DNA of 10,494 bases, from NCBI GenBank assembly GCA_030626465.1, contig DAOUOU010000089.1, positions 1 through 10,494 of the forward strand, read 5' to 3'. This document shows positions 6,465 to 10,494 of this stretch, in pieces (the first letter of the stretch is position 1; each line of letters begins with the position of its first letter). The stretch is from Bacteroidales bacterium (GTDB lineage: Bacteria; Bacteroidota; Bacteroidia; Bacteroidales; UBA10428). The notes under the pieces were generated by a model, which was given only the letters and a program-made list of their open reading frames with translations, was not told where the DNA came from and did no database searches. Both the position numbers and the translations under genes were made by a program.

Positions 6465-7796
6465 TCATAGGATTTTATACTCCTGGTTTAACAATCCTTT
6501 TCTCTTTGTGGGTTTTGACATGTTTTTCCATGATTTTCTGGAAAAATTAAAAAATCTACCTATGAACCCGACCGGAATGAATCCTAACAACCATCGGGCC
6601 ACCCGGTTTGAGCATAAGATGATGCTGCCAAAGATCACTATTTCAACCAGGTATCTTGTTAATCCGAGCCTGACCGGTTGAATGCCATAGTCAGGTATTT
6701 TTCTTCCCAGGATGCTACGAAAACGCATCCTGACAAATGCTCCCCTCTTTTTAAAATCGAACATATGACCGTGCATATTGAGTACTTCTTCCAATGACTT
6801 TTCATCCAGGGCCAGGTATCCTTCCTGTTTCATTTTTTCAAGCAGGTCAGTGGCTGTTTTATTTCTTCCTACGACCACCGCAAAACCCTTTCCCTCTTTC
6901 TCGTATATTGGATTCCATGCATCTCCTACAGAGATATCAGCAAGATCGTTGGCAAAATCTATCGAGTAAAGTGTACTCCTGGTAATATAAAATGGCAGGA
7001 GGTAGTTGTAATAAAACTTCTCAGCCTTTACAGTTTTGCCTTTATGGTCTGTTATCCTTAAATAACCCGGCCATTCTCCATCGCGGTATTTAACTTCTGC
7101 GATCGATTCAGGATCTTTGATGCCGTTTGACCTGGCAAACTTCAATACTGCCGAAGAATACATATTTATCCCTACGTAAGGACCAAGTATATACCTGATG
7201 TTTTTTACCGAATGGTGTCCCATTTGCTGAAGTTGCCGTATAGAAGACACCTGATCGGGCAAACCCACAAATGCAATATTCCCTTTAAAAGAAGTAAGTT
7301 CTTTCAGTATTGTATTAACTGGCACAGGCGCATAAACACTCTGACTTGCGTCCAGTATCTCTTTTTCTGTGGTCGCAATTATTGGTTCAGCCAGCCATGG
7401 CTTTGGTTTTCCATGACGCAGCACAACAGCCCCCTGGATAAGATCTTGCTTTAATAAATAGATCAATATCTGCGTAATCACACCGCCCGATGCTCCCGCA
7501 AATCTTATTTCATCCTTCTGAGAGTAACCGACATAGGATTGTTCAAAATTCCCTATGAGCCAGTTGTGCGGAAGTTCTCCAAAAAAAAATTTATTAAGCT
7601 CAGCATAGTTCAAACCTTTTCCGGGGCAGGCATAGTATATGATATCATCGATTTCCAGGTCTTGCTCTGTTGATGAAGGTAACGGACCATGAGAGGTATC
7701 ACGAAAAGACAGTTTGTTTTCAAGACCAACACATGTCCCGCAATGTGTGCAGATTCCCGCATCTATAACCTGCCTTTTCAGATCAATGAAATTCAT
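6465..7796 (-). CDS. FrhB-like protein (coenzyme F420 hydrogenase/dehydrogenase beta-subunit family)
   Basis: The 443-residue product matches the FrhB/FdhB family over both halves: N-terminal CTHCGTC (16-22) and YYACPGKG (55-61), AGASGGVITQIL (100-111), VGLPDQVSSIRQL (177-189), LGPYVG (204-209), EVKYRDGEWPGYLRI (234-248) and NDLADISVGDAWNP (283-296). Family members are flavin and [4Fe-4S] oxidoreductases; in bacterial polysaccharide clusters they often sit next to glycosyltransferases with unknown substrate. C16, C19, C22 and C57 could hold one cluster. At four sites where I expect family cysteines (PCQ, FCG and the CxxC before D..ADIS) the protein has D181, V208, T275 and S278, so a second cluster appears lost. 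The C-terminus (about 380-413) is hydrophobic and followed by a basic tail, suggesting membrane attachment. It begins 3 bases after the stop of the upstream GT2 gene, so they form one operon. F420 itself is unlikely in this host. Confidence 0.85.
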   Translation of the reverse strand: MNFIDLKRQVIDAGICTHCGTCVGLENKLSFRDTSHGPLPSSTEQDLEIDDIIYYACPGKGLNYAELNKFFFGELPHNWLIGNFEQSYVGYSQKDEIRFAGASGGVITQILIYLLKQDLIQGAVVLRHGKPKPWLAEPIIATTEKEILDASQSVYAPVPVNTILKELTSFKGNIAFVGLPDQVSSIRQLQQMGHHSVKNIRYILGPYVGINMYSSAVLKFARSNGIKDPESIAEVKYRDGEWPGYLRITDHKGKTVKAEKFYYNYLLPFYITRSTLYSIDFANDLADISVGDAWNPIYEKEGKGFAVVVGRNKTATDLLEKMKQEGYLALDEKSLEEVLNMHGHMFDFKKRGAFVRMRFRSILGRKIPDYGIQPVRLGLTRYLVEIVIFGSIILCSNRVARWLLGFIPVGFIGRFFNFSRKSWKNMSKPTKRKGLLNQEYKIL

Positions 7797-7799
7797 AGA

Positions 7800-8762
7800 C
7801 TATTTATCCGGCTTATTCTTTATTTCCATATCCTGCTTACGAACTCTATACTGTATGTCTTCCAGAAGTTTTCGATTCACCGCTAAAAGATCACCAACGA
7901 TAGCCATCGTTCCTATAAGAAAACCAAGGATTATACAAATGCTGGCCAGAATTAAGCTGGGGACATGTGTGCGTTCCGGACCTGCAACGAAGAACAGATA
8001 CAACCATCGAATGCCAAGTCCGAATCCAATCAGGAAAAAGAACAAGCCTATGGAGAAAAATGTCCGGAAAGGTTTGTAAATGGTAAATACCCTTAGGATC
8101 GTATACAAAGAGAGTCGTACGTATTTAGCAATACTTTTTATCAGTCGTGAGGGTCGCAGGTCTTCGTTGGTCCTGACAGGCACTGAAGTAACTGCAATAC
8201 CGGTTCTCCCGGCCTGTATAATGGTTTCGAGGGTATAGGTGTATTCATTGAATACATTCAGTTTTAGCGCAGCCTCCCGGCTAAAGGCACGAAAACCGCT
8301 GGGAGCATCAGGAATAGATGTCCGGCTCGCTACTTTTACCGTCCATGAACCAAGCTTTTGTAATAATTTTTTTTGCCAGGAGAAATGTTCAATCTTTCCA
8401 ATAGACCTTGCCCCTATAACCATATCTGCTTTCTCATCAAGAATAGGTTTTACAAGTCCCGGGATGTCGTCTGCATTGTACTGGTTATCCGCATCGGTAT
8501 TAACAATTACATCTGCACCATAAGATATGCAGGCGCTTAAACCGGCTATAAAACCCCTGGCCAGACCCTGATTCTCCTTAAAATTTACTATATGGTCAAC
8601 TCCGTTTTTTCTTGCAACTTCCACTGTTTTATCAGTACTGCCGTCATTAATAACAAGCCATTCTACTGTTTCAAAACCATCTACCTTCCGGGGCAGATAA
8701 GAAAGAGCCAAACCAAGCGTTTTCTCTTCATTATAGCATGGAATTTGAATGATCAGCTTCAT
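7800..8762 (-). CDS. Family 2 glycosyltransferase, polyprenyl-phosphate-sugar synthase-like, with two C-terminal membrane helices
   Basis: From ATG 8762 the protein is 320 residues. Residues 1 to about 215 are a GT-A domain of the DPM/DPG synthase group: QIPCYNEEKT (6-15), VINDGSTDKT (37-46), NQGLARG (64-70), the metal-binding DAD in NTDADNQY (90-92), MVIGARS (114-120), PSGFRAFSREA (154-164) and TYTLETIIQAG (175-185). Residues about 235-259 and 268-293 are two transmembrane helices, as in GtrB-type enzymes, followed by a short charged tail. The predicted reaction is NDP-sugar plus polyprenyl phosphate giving polyprenyl-phosphate-sugar on the cytoplasmic side. The open frame extends upstream to 8870, but the extra 36 codons are cysteine-rich, fit no family and would run into the divergent gene; the ATG directly before KLIIQIPCYNEE is correct for the family. 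It heads the minus-strand operon with the FrhB-like gene. No minus-strand promoter is evident in the 95-base divergent gap. Confidence 0.92.
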   Translation of the reverse strand: MKLIIQIPCYNEEKTLGLALSYLPRKVDGFETVEWLVINDGSTDKTVEVARKNGVDHIVNFKENQGLARGFIAGLSACISYGADVIVNTDADNQYNADDIPGLVKPILDEKADMVIGARSIGKIEHFSWQKKLLQKLGSWTVKVASRTSIPDAPSGFRAFSREAALKLNVFNEYTYTLETIIQAGRTGIAVTSVPVRTNEDLRPSRLIKSIAKYVRLSLYTILRVFTIYKPFRTFFSIGLFFFLIGFGLGIRWLYLFFVAGPERTHVPSLILASICIILGFLIGTMAIVGDLLAVNRKLLEDIQYRVRKQDMEIKNKPDK

Positions 8763-8775
8763 AAGTATACATTTG
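8744..8775 (+). promoter_or_regulatory. Second predicted Bacteroidota-type promoter, distal, for the gene at 8858
   Basis: TTTG at 8744-8747, a 20-base spacer and a second TACATTTG at 8768-8775. The -7 octamer is identical to the proximal one and lies 54 bases upstream. The -33 part sits inside the first codons of the divergent GT2 gene, so a start near 8782 would give a leader of about 75 bases. It may be a tandem promoter or a chance match. Confidence 0.4.
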
Positions 8776-8799
8776 AAGAACGAAAATACACAATTCTGT

Positions 8800-8829
8800 T
8801 TTGAGGTTCGTAAAACCATCCTACATTTG
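8800..8829 (+). promoter_or_regulatory. Predicted Bacteroidota-type promoter, proximal, for the gene at 8858
   Basis: TTTG at 8800-8803, an 18-base spacer and TACATTTG at 8822-8829 match the Bacteroidota -33 (TTTG) and -7 (TAnnTTTG) elements. The expected start of transcription is about 8835, leaving a leader of about 22 bases before ATG 8858. Position and spacing support it; six fixed bases in the -7 box occur by chance about once per 4 kb per strand, so this is a prediction. Confidence 0.6.
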
Positions 8830-8857
8830 TTTAAACATAAAATCAACCTGTCAAAGA

Positions 8858-10429
8858 ATGAAACAGTCATTCATTACATTTTCAAAGAGATTGAATATTT
8901 CTGCCAACAGATTGTTTGTTCTTACATTTTTCATCTGTTTTTTTGTTTACGGCTACAATAAAATTTTATTCTACAGGCCTGTTGGTGTGCATCAGTGGAG
9001 AAACTCCATAAGTGCTGCATTTGCGTTGAACTATTACCATCATGGTGAGTTTTTCAAATCCAGAACAAATGCTTTATCGGCTGATGATAGTACTTCTGAT
9101 ATTACAGTTGTTGAGTTTCCGATCGTGTATTATTTTGTCTCAGTTTTATACAAAATTTTTGGGCCACATGAATTTATATTCCGGTTGATCAATGTTCTTA
9201 TTGCCTACCTGGGACTTTTCTATCTTTTCAAAACCGCATTACTGGTAGTAAAAGATAAATTGTATGCATTATCCATCCCAATATTTGTATTTACTTCCCC
9301 TATTTATGTTTTTTATACCAACAATTTTATCCCTGATGCAACCTGCCTGTCTGTTGCTTTTGTAGGTGTATACTTTTTCTTTAGATTCTTCTACCAGAGA
9401 AATAAAAAAGACTGGTTTCTTTCCATGTTCTTCTTGTTATTGGCAGGTCTGATCAAAACTCCTTCTCTGATTTTTTTCTTTTCAGTTGGAGCAATAGGAA
9501 TAGTTGATTTTATTTTTAAAAATAGAAAGACACAGCGAAAGGCCACATTTCCATCATTTCAGATTTTCATAATCACCTTCATTGCTGTAGTTCTTATCCT
9601 TGTTACCTGGTACACCTATGCCAGAATATATTCGGATATCCACGGAGGTTCTGTGTCAGCTGTTGAGATAAGACCAATATGGATTCTACATTCCGGGAAT
9701 ATCAGGTATATCTGGCTGAAAATGATTGAACGATTCCGGGGGGGTGAATATCACTCGCCTATTTTTCTGTATATGACCTTTCTTATGATTATCATGAATA
9801 TTATTTTCATTAAAAAATATTTCAGATTATTTAATCTTTTCACCTTTTTATTGCTATTCGGGGCAATTTCTTTCAGCCTTGCATTTTTCCGTTCAATGTA
9901 TCATCACGATTACTATCAGATTGGGAACCTGATTGTTATTCCCTTTGTGTACTTGAATCTGTTCAACATGCTCAGGCATAAATACCCTGGTATCTTTGCC
10001 TCCTCCAAAACCAAAATTATTCTGATTGCTTGTATGATCCTTCTAATCAATGATTGCCGGATAAATATGAATCACAGATACTCCTTGGAACATTATTCAA
10101 TCAGAGCATCAAATGAAAAGCTTATTATGTTTGGTGACCTGGAACCATACCTTCGCCAGTTGGGTATTAAAAGGACAGATACTGTCTATTGCACACCTGA
10201 TCGGAGCATCAATATTTCTTTGTACTTATGCGATCAAAAAGGATATACCGATTTTGGATTATCACAATTCAATTTCAGTGAAAGAATTGAACACATGAAA
10301 GACAGGGGACTGCAATACATTATTATTGGAGACACTTCTTCACTAGCTGATATAACATACAACAAGATTGATCTGGGTAATAAAATAGGACAATTTGGAA
10401 ATACCCAAATATTTAAGGTAGCTGACTAA
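8858..10429 (+). CDS. GT-C-like multi-spanning membrane glycosyltransferase (GT39/ArnT-type fold, HQWR subfamily)
   Basis: From ATG 8858 the product has 523 residues, with about eleven hydrophobic helices between residues 19 and 399 and a soluble C-terminal domain (400-523). The first extracytoplasmic loop contains GVHQWRN (43-49) and, further on, SDITVVEFPIVYYF (80-93), followed by FGPHEFIFRLINVL (101-114), TSPIYVFYTNNFIPDA (146-161) and LAGLIKTPSLI (195-205). This order fits a large family of predicted lipid-linked-sugar-dependent glycosyltransferases common in Bacteroidota. The usual motif in that loop is WRQxD; here it is WRNSI, so the Asp is missing. The open frame begins at a TTG (8801), but ATG 8858, preceded by an AAAGA purine stretch and leaving a short basic N-terminus before helix 1, is a better start. 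Two promoter matches lie just upstream. It is likely the partner of the divergently transcribed GT2 enzyme, using its lipid-linked sugar. Confidence 0.8.
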   Translation: MKQSFITFSKRLNISANRLFVLTFFICFFVYGYNKILFYRPVGVHQWRNSISAAFALNYYHHGEFFKSRTNALSADDSTSDITVVEFPIVYYFVSVLYKIFGPHEFIFRLINVLIAYLGLFYLFKTALLVVKDKLYALSIPIFVFTSPIYVFYTNNFIPDATCLSVAFVGVYFFFRFFYQRNKKDWFLSMFFLLLAGLIKTPSLIFFFSVGAIGIVDFIFKNRKTQRKATFPSFQIFIITFIAVVLILVTWYTYARIYSDIHGGSVSAVEIRPIWILHSGNIRYIWLKMIERFRGGEYHSPIFLYMTFLMIIMNIIFIKKYFRLFNLFTFLLLFGAISFSLAFFRSMYHHDYYQIGNLIVIPFVYLNLFNMLRHKYPGIFASSKTKIILIACMILLINDCRINMNHRYSLEHYSIRASNEKLIMFGDLEPYLRQLGIKRTDTVYCTPDRSINISLYLCDQKGYTDFGLSQFNFSERIEHMKDRGLQYIIIGDTSSLADITYNKIDLGNKIGQFGNTQIFKVAD

Positions 10430-10494
10430 ATCTATTCTTTTCTTCGTTCAATTTATCAGATCTTTTTTACTTTTTTACTGAGATCAGAATCGCA

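Noticed and set aside
8801..8857. TTG 8801 as start of the right-hand membrane protein
   Set aside because: It would lie upstream of the predicted transcription start and adds a segment without family resemblance; ATG 8858 is preferable.
8763..8870. N-terminal extension of the GT2 gene to the frame's first start at 8870
   Set aside because: The additional 36 residues are not family-like and would overlap the start of the divergent gene; ATG 8762 lies right before the conserved strand.
10456..10488. Hairpin TCAGATCT / AGATCAGA after the last gene
   Set aside because: The arms pair with one mismatch, but the loop is 17 bases and the T-runs are inside the loop rather than after the stem, unlike a rho-independent terminator.
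1..10494. CRISPR arrays, tRNA or rRNA genes, insertion sequences
   Set aside because: No regularly spaced repeats, no recognisable tRNA cloverleaf or rRNA stretch in the short intergenic gaps, and no transposase frames or terminal inverted repeats were seen on reading both strands.

Overview
The window looks like part of a surface-polysaccharide or glycolipid biosynthesis locus from a member of the Bacteroidota, probably an environmental lineage. Three things point there. Two intergenic gaps carry matches to the Bacteroidota housekeeping promoter (TTTG, about 19-22 bases, TAnnTTTG). Start codons mostly lack strong Shine-Dalgarno sequences. The membrane glycosyltransferase and flippase-like protein types are familiar from that phylum. 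No 16S rRNA or taxonomic marker is present, so this placement is an inference.

Layout, left to right. (1) Bases 2-253 (+) are the 3' end of a sigma-54 activator of the NtrC type that stops without a Fis-type DNA-binding domain. (2) Bases 294-1703 (+) encode a fused SAM-dependent methyltransferase / GT2 glycosyltransferase. One base overlap leads into 1703-3823 (+), a large multi-spanning GT-C-like membrane protein with an extracytoplasmic beta-rich tail. (3) A minus-strand block runs leftward from 8762: a GT2 polyprenyl-phosphate-sugar synthase-like enzyme (8762-7800), an FrhB-like iron-sulfur/flavin protein (7796-6465), a 126-base gap with a promoter match, a flippase-like membrane protein of the LPG_synthase_TM family (6338-5391) and an overlapping large protein of toroid-plus-beta-sandwich appearance (5418-3841). 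(4) Bases 8858-10429 (+) encode a second GT-C-like membrane protein, transcribed divergently from the GT2 gene and preceded by two tandem promoter matches. The last 65 bases hold no gene I can support.

A working model, which is inference: the two GT2 enzymes act on the cytoplasmic face and charge polyprenyl phosphate with sugars. The flippase-like protein, or others outside the window, moves the lipid-linked sugar across the membrane. The two GT-C-like proteins transfer it to an acceptor on the outside. The toroid protein and the FrhB-like protein would modify or reduce/oxidise the glycan. No Wzx flippase, Wzy polymerase, ABC transporter or initiating phosphoglycosyltransferase is visible. 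The window is therefore either the edge of a larger locus or a compact donor-and-transfer module. The most unusual items are the FrhB-like protein, which seems to have lost a whole set of family cysteines, and the paired GT2/GT-C layout with an uncharacterised toroid protein.
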